64,000 nt of DNA from Nannocystis punicea (GTDB lineage: Bacteria; Myxococcota_A; Polyangia; Nannocystales; Nannocystaceae), in assembly GCF_026965555.1 (NCBI RefSeq), contig NZ_CP114040.1:6944001-7008000 (forward strand), in the 5' to 3' direction. Of this stretch, positions 31,026 to 40,205 are shown in pieces (within the stretch, counting starts at the first letter, position 1; every line of letters begins with the position of its first letter). A program made the position numbers and the translations under genes. The notes beneath the pieces were generated by a model, which was not told where the DNA came from, made no database searches, and saw only the letters and a list, made by a program, of their open reading frames with translations.

Positions 31026-33079
31026 CGCGCGCCGCGAGCCCCGTGCTGGCCGCGCGTCTGCAAGCCGCCCTCGACGCCGGCGACCTCGACGCCGACGAGC
31101 CGCGCCTCGGGGCCCGCGGCACCCTCCTGCGCGCGGTGGCCCTCGCCCGCCATGGCCGCCTGGCGCGGGCCCGCGGCGCGGCCGAAGCTGCCCTCGAGGA
31201 CAGGCCCGACGACGCCGCGGTGGCCCTCGCCGCCGCCGCCGTCCTGCGCGCCACCCACGACTATCAGCGCAGCCTCGACGCCCTCGCCACCGCCGCCCGG
31301 GCCGCCCCCGCGGCCACCCGCGCCGCGGCCACCCGCGCCGTCGGCTACGCCAGCGCGCTCGGCTGGGAGCGCGACGTCGCGGCCGCGATCGCCACCGGCC
31401 GCGCCGCCGACCCCACCGAGCCGCTCTGGGACGCCTTCGAGGCGCAGATGCACCTGCGCGGCGGCGACCTCGAGCTCGCGATCGCCGCCGCCCGCAGCGG
31501 CCTCCGGCGGGCCCCCGGATCGGCCAAGCTGCGCATGGAGCTGGCGGCCGCCCTGGCCCGCGCCGGCCACGATCACGACTGCGCCGTCGAGGTCGCCGAG
31601 GCCCTCCGCCTCGCCCCGCCCGACGACGCCGCCGCCTACCACCGCGCCGCCCTGTTCGCCCTGCTCGAGACCGGCGACCTCGCCGGCGCCGCCCGCCACG
31701 GCGAGGCCGCCCTGGGCCTCCAGCCCGCCGACCCGCCCGTCGCCCTCGCCCTCGCGGACATGTCCTTGTGGACAGGCGATCGCCGCGCCGCCCTGGCCCG
31801 CGCCGACGCCGTCACCGGCCCGCAGGGTCGCGCCGGCGCCCGGCGGATCCGCGGCCAGATCGCGCTCGCCGACGGCCACGTCGACCTCGCCCTCGAGGAG
31901 CTAGAGCTCGCCTGCCGTGTGCCCGATCCGTCCGCCGAGCTGTCGCGCGCCGAGGCCCTGATCCGCCGCGGCGCCTGGGATCCCGCGCACGCCGCCCTCA
32001 CCCGCGCGACCGCGATCGGCGACGGCTACCTGTTCGCCGCCTGGATGCTCCGCTTCCTCGCCGCCGCCGGCGAACGCCCCGCCCCCGACGCCGCGGTCAA
32101 CCCGCGCCAGATCGAGGAGTTCGCCGAGGCCCTCGCCGAGGTCTCGCCGCTCGGCCCCGCCGCCCTGGCCGACGATCGCCAGGGCCCGCTCGTCGAGGCC
32201 ACGCGCGACGCTCTCGCGCGCATGGGCTGCAACCGCTCCGCGTTCGCCACCTATCACGACGGACATGTCCTGAAGCGCATGTCTACAAGGACAGGAGTTC
32301 GCCACGCCTCGCGCCAGGCCCTGCAGTCGATCCGCAGCGCCGACCCGGCCCGCGCCCTCGCCCTCCTCGACGCCGCCTGCGCCCGCTGGCCGCGCTCGTC
32401 CCTGCCGCTGGCCCACCGCGGCGAGCTGCGCCTGTGGCTCGGCGACGACGCCGGCGCCCGCGCCGACCTCGAGGCGTCGATCGCCATCAACCCGCGCACC
32501 CGCTGGGCCTACGTCGGCCTCACCCTCCTGGCCCATCGGACAGGTGACCCCGCCGGCGCCCTCGCAGCGTCGGCCGCGGGCATCACCCAGATGCGCGGCA
32601 CCGTCGGCCCGGCCGTCTACGCCCACCGCGCCGGCGCCCGCGCGGCCACCGGCGACCTCGCGGGCGCGCTGGAGGACCTCGAGCACGCAGTCGCCAGTCA
32701 CCCGGCCCGGATCGGCGCATGGGTCGAGCTCGGCCTCGTCCACGCCAGCGCCCGCGACCAGCCCGGCCTCGCCCGCGCCTTCGACCACCTGCGCGCCCAC
32801 GCCCCCGGCCTGGTCTCCGACGCCGCCGCCGCCGTCGACCGACCTGCCTGGGGAGACATGTCCTTCACGCCATGCCCCGAGGACCAGACGGTCATCCTCG
32901 CCGAGGCCCTGGCGATGCTGCGCGGCAACCGCTCCTCGACCTGCGTCACCTACATCACCCGCGCCGGCCAGCTCCGCACCGTCCCCCACGGCCCCGCAGC
33001 CGCCCACCCGGCGACCCGCATCGACGCCGACCTCACCAGCGTCCGCGCCCTGCTCCTGCGCTCGCTCGGCGCCCGGTAG
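31022..33079 (+). CDS. TPR-repeat protein linked to the radical SAM genes
   Basis: The protein has 685 residues and is helical almost throughout, with TPR pairs such as LLRAVALARHGRLARARGAA, LWDAFEAQMHLRGGDLELAI and PLAHRGELRLWLGDDAGA. It has no signal peptide. The last ~60 residues (MLRGNRSSTCVTYITRAGQ, RTVPHGPAA) look like a separate conserved tail. GTG is the chosen start because repeat unit 3 ends on it. In-frame palindrome copies appear as ADMSLWTGD (exact copy at 31761-31774), DGHVLKRMSTRTG near 32262 and GDMSFTPCPED near 32857. It probably serves as a scaffold or substrate-binding partner for the radical SAM enzymes. Confidence 0.8.
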   Translation: MTRAASPVLAARLQAALDAGDLDADEPRLGARGTLLRAVALARHGRLARARGAAEAALEDRPDDAAVALAAAAVLRATHDYQRSLDALATAARAAPAATRAAATRAVGYASALGWERDVAAAIATGRAADPTEPLWDAFEAQMHLRGGDLELAIAAARSGLRRAPGSAKLRMELAAALARAGHDHDCAVEVAEALRLAPPDDAAAYHRAALFALLETGDLAGAARHGEAALGLQPADPPVALALADMSLWTGDRRAALARADAVTGPQGRAGARRIRGQIALADGHVDLALEELELACRVPDPSAELSRAEALIRRGAWDPAHAALTRATAIGDGYLFAAWMLRFLAAAGERPAPDAAVNPRQIEEFAEALAEVSPLGPAALADDRQGPLVEATRDALARMGCNRSAFATYHDGHVLKRMSTRTGVRHASRQALQSIRSADPARALALLDAACARWPRSSLPLAHRGELRLWLGDDAGARADLEASIAINPRTRWAYVGLTLLAHRTGDPAGALAASAAGITQMRGTVGPAVYAHRAGARAATGDLAGALEDLEHAVASHPARIGAWVELGLVHASARDQPGLARAFDHLRAHAPGLVSDAAAAVDRPAWGDMSFTPCPEDQTVILAEALAMLRGNRSSTCVTYITRAGQLRTVPHGPAAAHPATRIDADLTSVRALLLRSLGAR

Positions 33080-33472
33080 CGCGCGCGTCCGCGGATTCAG
33101 CCGTCGTCGGCTGCGATGGCGAATCGCGTCGAAGTCGATCCCTGCCGGATTGGAGCTGTGCGCTCGCGCCGGCGCGCGGGAGATAGAAATGGACGAAGCG
33201 CGAGGAGCCGAGCCGCCGATCGAGCTCGCCCGTGGTGCGACGAATCAGGCCGCCGCGCCGAGGCGCCAGATCGACCACGTGCCGGTCCGCGGAGACACAT
33301 GATAGGCGAACGGGCGCGTGGGCGAGAAAGCGACCTGGCTGCCGCGGCGATCGCATGGATGTCCGAAAGAACATGTCACTACAATCCCCCGGCGGCTCGC
33401 CCTCCGCCGGGCACGCGCGTTCGCGCGCGGAGCGTCCCGGGAGCGAGCGACCTGCTATCCTCCCCCGGAGAC
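33080..33472. other. 393-base spacer with palindrome remnants
   Basis: No gene is supported. Scattered decayed half-sites of the dispersed palindrome (GGAGACACATG near 33293, AGAACATGTCAC near 33368) and a palindrome-like GGAGACATG directly at the next start codon occur. The promoter of the lipoprotein gene should be here. Confidence 0.45.
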
Positions 33473-34696
33473 ATGCCGCGCTCTCGAACTCTGGTGCCCA
33501 TGCTGGCCGCGGCAGTGCTGATCGGCTGCAAGGACCGTGAACCAACGCCTGCGCCGCTCGCCGCGGCCGCCCCCTCGTCGCCGGCACCCTCGTCGGCCGC
33601 ACCGGCATCGGCCCCGCCTGCATCCGCACCCCCTGCTGCGCCTTCGTCCGCCGCGCTCCCGCCTCCGCCGGTCGAACCGGGGGTGCCCGATCCCTCGTCG
33701 ACCTCCGAACCTCCCGTCGCGCCTCCCGGGACCGCCTCGGGACCCGAGCTCGAGGCGAGCGCGACCACCGGCGAAGCGTCGCCCGCCCACGAAGCCACGC
33801 CGGCCGGACTGATCGCCCCGTGGCCGACGGGCGCCTGCGACCCCTCCGGCACCTGGCGGGTCAAGCTCCACCCGCAGCGACCCTTCTGCGCCCCCGTGCC
33901 GCCGGAGACCTTCGACATCGCCATCGGCTTCGTCCGCAAGGGCGACCGCACCGTGCTCGCCGCCGTCGGTGAGCCCGTCGGCGAGCCGGGCAAGATCGGC
34001 GGGCGCATGCGGAGCATGCACGTCTCGCTGCTCGCCGGGCCCTACGTCGGCTGTGAAGTGCGGCTGCACTCGACGCTCGGGCGCGCCGACTGGGCCACTC
34101 ATACCGAGCTCAAATTCAGGGTGTTCGAGCACAAGCTGGAGGGCGGCGGCGCGCAGTGGAACGCTCCGGCGCTGTGTAACGAGGTGTTTGCCCTGAGCGG
34201 CGAACGTACCGCGGCCGGGCCGGCCGAATGGGCGCAGCTCGGAGAACCGGCCCCGCCGCAAGTGCCCGCGCCTCCGCGTCCCGCGGACGAGGCGCTCGCG
34301 GCCGCCGTCGCCGGCATCTCCGCCGAGTCGCTCCTGGGGCCGGCCGTCAGCACCATCACCACCCTGGGGCTGTACGACGAGATCGAGGAGCGCGCTGCCC
34401 GTATCGCGCTGCGCGGCTCGATCGTCGAGTACGTCACCGCCGCCGTCGGCCAGGCGCGCGACATCTCGCTGCACGAGGTCCCGTGCAGCCTGCCCGACGC
34501 GGGCCGCTGCGTCGCCGTCGTCGGCGATCCATGCCGCCCGGAGTTCCTCGATCCCCAGGAGGATTGGGACTGCGAGGGCCTGTACCTGGTCGTGGTCGTC
34601 GACGTCGACCGCAAGCGCCTCGATCGTGCCAACACCGCCGGCTACCCCGTCCGCTCGCACGCCGACATCGCCGGCTGGGAGCTCATCGCCCCCTGA
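33473..34696 (+). CDS. Lipoprotein with Pro/Ala-rich stalk
   Basis: The protein has 407 residues. GGAG sits just before the ATG, and the signal peptide PRSRTLVPMLAAAVLIGC has lipobox LIGC. About 95 residues of Pro/Ala/Ser follow (APPASAPPAAPSSAALPPP), a flexible or cell-wall-spanning linker. Two globular parts come next, the first with CDPSGTWRVKLHPQRPFC and TFDIAIGFVRKGDRTV, the second with ITTLGLYDEIEERAARIALRG and LYLVVVVDVDRKRLDRAN. Six cysteines lie in these parts. No family was recognised. Confidence 0.75.
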   Translation: MPRSRTLVPMLAAAVLIGCKDREPTPAPLAAAAPSSPAPSSAAPASAPPASAPPAAPSSAALPPPPVEPGVPDPSSTSEPPVAPPGTASGPELEASATTGEASPAHEATPAGLIAPWPTGACDPSGTWRVKLHPQRPFCAPVPPETFDIAIGFVRKGDRTVLAAVGEPVGEPGKIGGRMRSMHVSLLAGPYVGCEVRLHSTLGRADWATHTELKFRVFEHKLEGGGAQWNAPALCNEVFALSGERTAAGPAEWAQLGEPAPPQVPAPPRPADEALAAAVAGISAESLLGPAVSTITTLGLYDEIEERAARIALRGSIVEYVTAAVGQARDISLHEVPCSLPDAGRCVAVVGDPCRPEFLDPQEDWDCEGLYLVVVVDVDRKRLDRANTAGYPVRSHADIAGWELIAP

Positions 34697-34988
34697 GCCA
34701 GGCGGCCGCGCCACGGCTCGCACATGTCCCCGGGGACATCTCCTCAATCTTCCCGGGGTCCGGCCGCATGTCCCCAAGGACAGGCGAATGTCTCGACCGC
34801 CGCCGCCGTCCTGCCTCTGGCCGTGCCCCTCGCCGCACGGGCCCCCGGGCCCTCGCGTCGGGGCGGAGCGTCCGCCCCGCCCCCTGCAGCCCGCGAATTC
34901 TCGCCCAGAACCCCGCCTCGCAGCAGCTTGCGCCATCCGCTGCCGGGCGGCGCGCGGGCGAGCGGCGGCGGGTTATAGTCGCGCCCGC
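34697..34988. repeat. Spacer with two exact TGTCC palindromes
   Basis: Copies start at 34725 (loop CCGG, ACATGTCC...GGACAT) and 34769 (loop CCAA), 28 and 72 bases after the lipoprotein stop. No gene lies in the 292 bases. The hairpins probably terminate the lipoprotein transcript before the peptidase promoter. Confidence 0.8.
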
Positions 34989-37106
34989 ATGCCGACCTCG
35001 CACCGCGTCTGCCTCCTCCTCCTCGCTGCTGCAGCTTGCGACGCCCCGCCGTCGAAGGACGCGCCCAAGGTCGCCACGATCCAGGCCAAGCGCGCCGAGT
35101 CGGGCAAGGCCGACGCTGCGGTCGCCGACGCCAAGGCTGCCGATGTCACCGCGCCCGCCACCAGGGCTGACGCCCCGCCCTCCGGCACCGTCCCGGGCGG
35201 TCCTGCGTCGGACAGCATCGTCACGATGCCCGACAGCTTGACGGCCGAGAACATCCCGCCGATCCCGCGGGAGATCGCCGACGGCGTCGGCACCTACTCG
35301 GAGACACGCTCGGCCGTCGCGCTCCAGTGGCACCCGCGCGATCATTCGCTGTTGATCCGCACGCGCTTCGCCGACACCGACCAGGTGCACGAGGTCAAGA
35401 TGGCGGGCGGCGATCGGCGGCAGCTGACCTTCTTCAGCGATCGCGTCGGCGGCGCCGTCTATCCGCCGGTCGGCGACGGCGGCTTCCTCGTCCTCTCGAA
35501 GGACATCGGCGGCAACGAGTTCGCGCAGAACTGGCGCTTCGATCGCGCCGACGGCAAGCTCACCCTGCTCACCGACGGCGCCTCGAAGAACAGCCTCGGC
35601 CCGTGGACGCGCGCCGGCGACAAGTTCGCCTACACCTCGACCCGGCGTAACAAGAAGGACACCGACTTCTACGTCGTCGACCCGCGCGACCCGGGCACCG
35701 ACAAGCTGATCGCCGAGGTCGACGGCGGCGGCTGGGCGCCCGAGGACTTCTCGGCCGACGGCAACCAGATCCTCGCGCAGCAGTACGTCTCGGTCAACGA
35801 GAGCTACCTGTGGCTGTTCGACCTGGTCACCGGCGATCGCACCAAGCTGACCGAAAAGACAGGTGATACCCCCGTCGCCTGGTCCGGCGCGTCCTTCACG
35901 GCCGACGGCAAGGGCGTCATCACCACCACCGACGGCGCCGGCGAGTTCCGTCAGCTCGTCACCCTCGACCTCGCCAGCAAGCAGACCAGCCCGCTCGGGC
36001 CGGCGGTGGACTGGGACGTCAGCGACTTCGCAGTCAGCCACGATCGCAAGCGCCTGGCCTCCGTCGTCAACGAGGGCGGCGTCGACCGGCTGCGGCTGCA
36101 CGACCTGCCGAGCGGGCGCGAGCGACCGATCAAGACCCGCTTGCCGGCCGGCACGATCGGCGGCCTCCACTTCCACCCCGACGGCAAGCTGCTGGCCTTC
36201 ACCCTGTCGTCGGCGCGCTCGCCCGCCGACACCTACGTGCTCGACGTCCAGTCCGGCGCGATCGAGCGCTGGACCGAGAGCGAGGTCGGCACCCTCAACC
36301 CCGCGACCTTCAGCGAGCCCGAGCTCGTCCAGTGGAAGAGCTTCGACGAGCGCGAGATCCCCGGGTTCTACTACCGCCCGCCGGCCCGCTTCACCGGCAA
36401 GCGCCCCGTCATCGTCATCGTCCACGGCGGGCCCGAGGGCCAGTCGCAGACCGGCTTCATCTACCGCAACAACTACTACCTCAACGAGCTCGGCGTCGCG
36501 GTCCTCTACCCCAACGTGCGCGGCTCCACCGGCTACGGCAAGACCTACGTGCGCCTCGACAACGGCGTCCAGCGCGAGGACTCCGTCAAGGACCTCGGCG
36601 CCGCGCTCGACTGGATCGCCAGCCGGCCCGAGCTCGACGCCGAGCGCGTCATGATCATGGGCGGCTCGTACGGCGGCTACATGACCCTCGCCGCCTCGGT
36701 CCACTTCGCCGACCGGATCCGCTGCGCCGTCGACATCGTCGGCATCAGCAACTTCGTCACCTTCCTCGAGAACACCGAGGCCTACCGCCGCGACCTCCGC
36801 CGCGCCGAGTACGGCGACGAGCGCGACCCCGAGATCCGCAAGAAGCTGCTCGAGATCTCGCCGCTCACCCGCGCCGCCGAGATCAAGAAGCCGCTGTTCG
36901 TCGTCCAGGGCAAGAACGACCCGCGCGTGCCCGCCAGCGAGGCGCACCAGATCGTCGCCAACCTCAAGGAGCGCGGCACGCCGGTGTGGTACCTCGAGGG
37001 CAAGGACGAGGGCCACGGCTTCTCCAAGAAGCGCAACCAGGACTACCAGATGTACGCCACCATCCTGTTCATGAAGAAGTTCTTGCTCGACGGGATGACC
37101 GAGTGA
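34989..37106 (+). CDS. S9-family prolyl-oligopeptidase-like lipoprotein
   Basis: The protein has 705 residues. Signal peptide PTSHRVCLLLLAAAAC has a lipobox-like LAAAAC, followed by a Lys/Ala/Asp-rich linker. Residues ~110-440 form a TolB-like beta-propeller (for example LTFFSDRVGGAVYPPVGDGG, KFAYTSTRRNKKDTD). The C-terminal alpha/beta hydrolase has VHGGPEGQSQ, YPNVRGSTGYGKTY and the nucleophile in GGSYGGY (Ser560). Asp644 lies in KNDPRVP and His676 in GHGF, so the triad is complete. Such enzymes cut short peptides, often after proline or as acylaminoacyl peptidases. The product is expected in the periplasm or at the surface. Its TGA overlaps the GTG of the methyltransferase gene. Confidence 0.92.
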   Translation: MPTSHRVCLLLLAAAACDAPPSKDAPKVATIQAKRAESGKADAAVADAKAADVTAPATRADAPPSGTVPGGPASDSIVTMPDSLTAENIPPIPREIADGVGTYSETRSAVALQWHPRDHSLLIRTRFADTDQVHEVKMAGGDRRQLTFFSDRVGGAVYPPVGDGGFLVLSKDIGGNEFAQNWRFDRADGKLTLLTDGASKNSLGPWTRAGDKFAYTSTRRNKKDTDFYVVDPRDPGTDKLIAEVDGGGWAPEDFSADGNQILAQQYVSVNESYLWLFDLVTGDRTKLTEKTGDTPVAWSGASFTADGKGVITTTDGAGEFRQLVTLDLASKQTSPLGPAVDWDVSDFAVSHDRKRLASVVNEGGVDRLRLHDLPSGRERPIKTRLPAGTIGGLHFHPDGKLLAFTLSSARSPADTYVLDVQSGAIERWTESEVGTLNPATFSEPELVQWKSFDEREIPGFYYRPPARFTGKRPVIVIVHGGPEGQSQTGFIYRNNYYLNELGVAVLYPNVRGSTGYGKTYVRLDNGVQREDSVKDLGAALDWIASRPELDAERVMIMGGSYGGYMTLAASVHFADRIRCAVDIVGISNFVTFLENTEAYRRDLRRAEYGDERDPEIRKKLLEISPLTRAAEIKKPLFVVQGKNDPRVPASEAHQIVANLKERGTPVWYLEGKDEGHGFSKKRNQDYQMYATILFMKKFLLDGMTE

Positions 37107-37960
37107 CCGCCGACAACACCCTGATGATCGAGGACTGGAACGGCCGCGTCGGCGAGAGCTGGCGCGTCCACCAGGAGCGGCTCGACGACATGCTCGCCGC
37201 CTACGGCGAGGCCGTGCTGGGAGCCGCGGGCGCGCGCCCCGGCGAGCGCGTGCTCGACGTCGGCTGCGGCGCCGGGGCCACCTCGCTGGCCCTCGCCCGC
37301 GCGGTCCAGCCGGGCGGCGCGGTCGTCGGCGTCGACGTGTCCACGCCCTTGCTCGAGCGCGCGCGCGAGCGTGCCGCCGCCGCCGGCCTCGACGTCACGT
37401 TCCGCTGCGCCGACGCCGGCGCCGACGACCTCGGCCCCGGCGGCTACGACCTGCTCGTCTCGCGCTTCGGCGTGATGTTCTTCGCCGACCCCGTCGCCGC
37501 GTTCGTCCACGTGCGGGCCGCCGCGCGCCCCGGCGGGCGGCTCGCGTTCGTCTGCTGGCGCGCCGCGGTCGAGAACGAATGGGTCGTCTTGCCGCAGCGG
37601 GCGCTGCGAGACCTCGTGCCGGCGCCGCCGCCCCCCGATCCCGCCGCTCCCGGCCCGTTCTCGTTCGCCGCGCGCGAGCGGGTGCAGTCGATCCTCGACG
37701 GCGCCGGCTTCCGCGACGTCGCCATCACCCCGTTCGACGCCCCGCTCCGGTTCGGCCGCGGCGACACGCCCGAGGCCGCGCTCGACGACGCCCTCGCGCA
37801 GGCCGCCGACATCGGCCCCGTCTCGCGCCTGCTCGCCGGCCAGCCCGACGACGTGCGCGCGCGCGGCCTCGCGGCGGTGCGCGCCGCCTTCGCCGGGCGC
37901 GCCGGGCCCGACGGCGTGATCGTCCGCGGCGCCGCCTGGATCGTCACTGCCCGGGCCTGA
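37103..37960 (+). CDS. Class I SAM-dependent methyltransferase
   Basis: The protein has 285 residues; the GTG start overlaps the peptidase stop (GTGA), so translation is coupled. Motif I is VLDVGCGAGATSLALA; motif II covers VVGVDVSTPLLERARERA; the post-motif reads YDLLVSRFGVMFFADPVAAF and then ARPGGRLAFVCWR. This is the UbiE/Methyltransf_11 type acting on small molecules. The C-terminal helical part (AGFRDVAITPFDAPLRFG, AADIGPVSRLLAGQP) is typical of a common family of unassigned function. The substrate is unknown. Confidence 0.9.
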   Translation: MTADNTLMIEDWNGRVGESWRVHQERLDDMLAAYGEAVLGAAGARPGERVLDVGCGAGATSLALARAVQPGGAVVGVDVSTPLLERARERAAAAGLDVTFRCADAGADDLGPGGYDLLVSRFGVMFFADPVAAFVHVRAAARPGGRLAFVCWRAAVENEWVVLPQRALRDLVPAPPPPDPAAPGPFSFAARERVQSILDGAGFRDVAITPFDAPLRFGRGDTPEAALDDALAQAADIGPVSRLLAGQPDDVRARGLAAVRAAFAGRAGPDGVIVRGAAWIVTARA

Positions 37961-37962
37961 GG

Positions 37963-38000
37963 AATGATGAGACATGTCCTCACGGACATGTCCAATCATT
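37963..38000. terminator. Extended palindrome as bidirectional terminator
   Basis: AATGAT and ATCATT flank an exact GACATGTCC-TCAC-GGACATGTC core, giving a 17-base stem with two mismatches. It lies 2 bases after the methyltransferase stop and 3 bases before the stop of the convergent lipoprotein, the ideal place for a two-way terminator. The extended arms show that this copy has been adapted or preserved as a hairpin. Confidence 0.8.
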
Positions 38001-38003
38001 ATC

Positions 38004-38600
38004 TCAGACGCACTGGTTGTTCTCGCAGTCCGACAGGTCCATGCAGTCCTTGGCGAACTCGCACGGGTCGAACTGGCTGCCGTCGTAGCACTTGCCGTAC
38101 ACGCAGTGCTTGGAGCCCTCGGCGCAGTCCGTGTCCGTGTTGCAGGGGTCGCCCTCGCTGCCGTCGTAGCAGACCATCATGATGCAGCGCTGCGCGGCGG
38201 GACTGCACTCGCCGTGGAACTCGCACGGGTCGCCCTCGCTGCCGTCGTGGCACTCGCCGAACACGCAGAACTGGACCGTGGCCGGGCAATCGTCCTTGAA
38301 CTGGCACGCCTGCCCCTCGGTCTCCGCGGGCGGGGCGCCGGTGGTGGTCGTGCCGCTCGTCGTCTCCGGCGCGGTCGTACTCGCTTCGCCGCTGGTGGTC
38401 GTCGACGTCGTCGGCGCCGGGCTGGTCACCGACGGCGGGCCGTCGGTGGTCGTGGTCGTATCGGTGGTCGTGCCGGTCGTGTCCATGACCGGCACCATCG
38501 GCCCGGGGCCGGCGTCGGTGCCGGCCGCTCCTTGCTTCACCTTTTCACCGCAGGACGCCGTGAGCGCCACGGCGAGGTACAGAACGACGTTGGGACGCAT
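38004..38600 (-). CDS. Lipoprotein with Thr stalk and four Cys-rich repeats
   Basis: The protein has 198 residues from the ATG before RPNVVLYLAVALTASC (lipobox TASC). A ~65-residue stalk of Thr/Pro/Ser/Gly follows. Four repeats of about 27 residues come next, each like C-x5-C...C-x5-C with a DGSEGDPC or DGSQFDPC junction (FCVFGECHDGSEGDPC, CIMMVCYDGSEGDPC, HCVYGKCYDGSQFDPC). This is a disulfide-knotted rod on a stalk, comparable to EGF-like or Dickkopf-like repeats. A role in surface binding is inferred. Confidence 0.82.
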   Translation of the reverse strand: MRPNVVLYLAVALTASCGEKVKQGAAGTDAGPGPMVPVMDTTGTTTDTTTTTDGPPSVTSPAPTTSTTTSGEASTTAPETTSGTTTTGAPPAETEGQACQFKDDCPATVQFCVFGECHDGSEGDPCEFHGECSPAAQRCIMMVCYDGSEGDPCNTDTDCAEGSKHCVYGKCYDGSQFDPCEFAKDCMDLSDCENNQCV

Positions 38601-39408
38601 GATCGGTTCGAAGCATGGCGACGGTCGGACGACCGGCACCTCAAAATCCATTGATGTGACTCGAACGACGTTCGTCCGGCAGGACCCGTCCAACAGCCAT
38701 CGGCGCGTCATTTCGGGAAAATTCGGCCGGGGCGGCGAGCGGCGCCGCGCCGTGATCGCGGCCACCGACGCTGCCCACATTCTTCCTCAATGCATGCACT
38801 CGCCGCCGCCGCCCGCCCGCTGGCCACAACGTCCCCACGCCGCGCGCACCGGCGCGCCTCTCTGCCTCGGGGGGCGCATCGCGGCTCCAGGGGCGCGGAG
38901 CGCCGTGCACAGCGTGGGAGCTCGTCCCACTCGCTACGAGCCCGGTGCGGCCGCCGCGAGCTTCGCCGGTGCTGTCAGGATCCCGCCGAGGCAGTCAAAA
39001 GCGCCGGCACGGGCGCGACGCCACGGGCGCTCCCCAGGCGACGCCCAGCCGCCAATCGCCAGCTCCGGGTGCCACGCGAGGACCTCACGCGGTGCGGCCT
39101 CGTCGCCGCTCGAATCGCTCCGCCGCATGCGGCAAGCGCATCGCATCATTCGCGAGTCCGCCGTCCTCGCCGATCGCGCGTCGGTCGACTCGCCTGTCAG
39201 GATTCAGTCGGGCCGGGCAAGATCGCGGCTCGAAGCGCGAACCGCAGCGCCAGACCAGGCCCGGCGCTGCGGTCCGTCCCTGCGGACAGGCCCGCAGTCG
39301 CCGCGACGCACGATTGCGAGATCCGGGCGAATGCGATGGACACGACCTCACGCGGCGCCCGCCTCGGGACGGCTTGAATCGGGTCCCCTGCAGGAGCACC
39401 ATCCTCGC
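38601..39408. other. 808-base divergent spacer without a convincing gene
   Basis: This separates the minus-strand Cys-repeat lipoprotein from the plus-strand lipoprotein at 39409; both promoters should be here. Frames are Arg/Ala-rich on both strands and change composition. One decayed palindrome (GTCC-CTGC-GGACAGG near 39280) is present. AGGAG at 39391 could be the ribosome site of the next gene. A small RNA cannot be excluded by eye. Confidence 0.45.
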
Positions 39409-40098
39409 ATGATTGGATCGCGCGCGTGCCTGTGCGGGTTCTTGTTCGCCCTCGCCGCCTGCGGTTCCGAGTCGGCTGCGACGCCGACCGACGGCGACGC
39501 CGGCACCAGCAGCACCGCCACCGCTGCGGACAGCGGCAGCGAGACCGACGACAGCGAGACGCCACCCACGTCGACCACGGTCGACGGCTGCGGCGGCCCC
39601 CCCAGCACCACCGGCGGCGGCGATCCAACCCCGCTCACGACGGCGGCCGACACCGGCCTCGACGGCGAACCGTGCGTCCTCGCCGAGACCTTGCAAGACG
39701 TGCCGGAGCAGTGCCCGCCCGTCCGCTATCGCCGCGAGGAGTGCGGCCCCGAGACCTGGATCGAGGACGAGGCCGCTCTCGAGTGCGCCCTCACGGTCCT
39801 GCGCGAGCGGATCCCCGGACGCGTCGAGTTCGAGGACCACAGCTACGGTATTCCGACGCTCTATCGTCGGACAGTCATCAGCCTGGGCGACGGCGCCGCC
39901 CTCTCCGAATACTTCTACTCCTCGGGCGCCTGCAACGTGTTCGCGCCCACGGAGCACGTGCGCCTGAAGCCGCCGGGCTACTTCGTCGACTGCCTGGCCA
40001 TGGCCGATCCGGGCGAGCGCTTCGAGTGCGCCTGGCTCTACGACGAGTCGACGCTCCTGGAGTGCACCGAGGGGAGCGAGGAGTGCTTCAACGTCTGA
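39409..40098 (+). CDS. Lipoprotein with Thr/Ser stalk and small globular domain
   Basis: The protein has 229 residues. The signal peptide IGSRACLCGFLFALAAC has lipobox LAAC. A ~65-residue stalk rich in Thr, Ser, Asp and Gly is followed by ~145 residues with nine cysteines (VPEQCPPVRYRREECGPE, ALECALTVLRERIPG, GACNVFAPTEHVRL, CTEGSEECFNV). No family was recognised. It converges on folB, with a strong inverted repeat between them. Confidence 0.78.
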   Translation: MIGSRACLCGFLFALAACGSESAATPTDGDAGTSSTATAADSGSETDDSETPPTSTTVDGCGGPPSTTGGGDPTPLTTAADTGLDGEPCVLAETLQDVPEQCPPVRYRREECGPETWIEDEAALECALTVLRERIPGRVEFEDHSYGIPTLYRRTVISLGDGAALSEYFYSSGACNVFAPTEHVRLKPPGYFVDCLAMADPGERFECAWLYDESTLLECTEGSEECFNV

Positions 40099-40137
40099 AG
40101 TTCTCTTGAATAAGATCTCGGGACCTATCCCTATCCA

Positions 40138-40183
40138 CATGCTCGATGCGACATATCCTATAGAACATGGCGCATCGAGCATG
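40138..40183. terminator. Perfect 13-base inverted repeat between convergent genes
   Basis: CATGCTCGATGCG at 40138-40150 pairs with CGCATCGAGCATG at 40171-40183 around a 20-base AT-rich loop. It lies between the stops of the lipoprotein (40098) and folB (40206), so it can terminate from both sides. It does not belong to the TGTCC family. Confidence 0.75.
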
Positions 40184-40205
40184 CCCGAGCCGACGCGCCC
40201 CTGCC

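Noticed and set aside
25808..31879. An uninterrupted minus-strand frame of more than 2,000 codons
   Set aside because: It runs antisense through the plus-strand radical SAM and TPR genes, which have clear domains. Only its last 66 codons (the zinc ribbon) are supported. Long open antisense frames are expected at this GC content.
38601..39408. Genes in the 808-base gap before the lipoprotein at 39409
   Set aside because: Frames on both strands are Arg/Ala/Ser filler with no ribosome site, signal or conserved-looking block.
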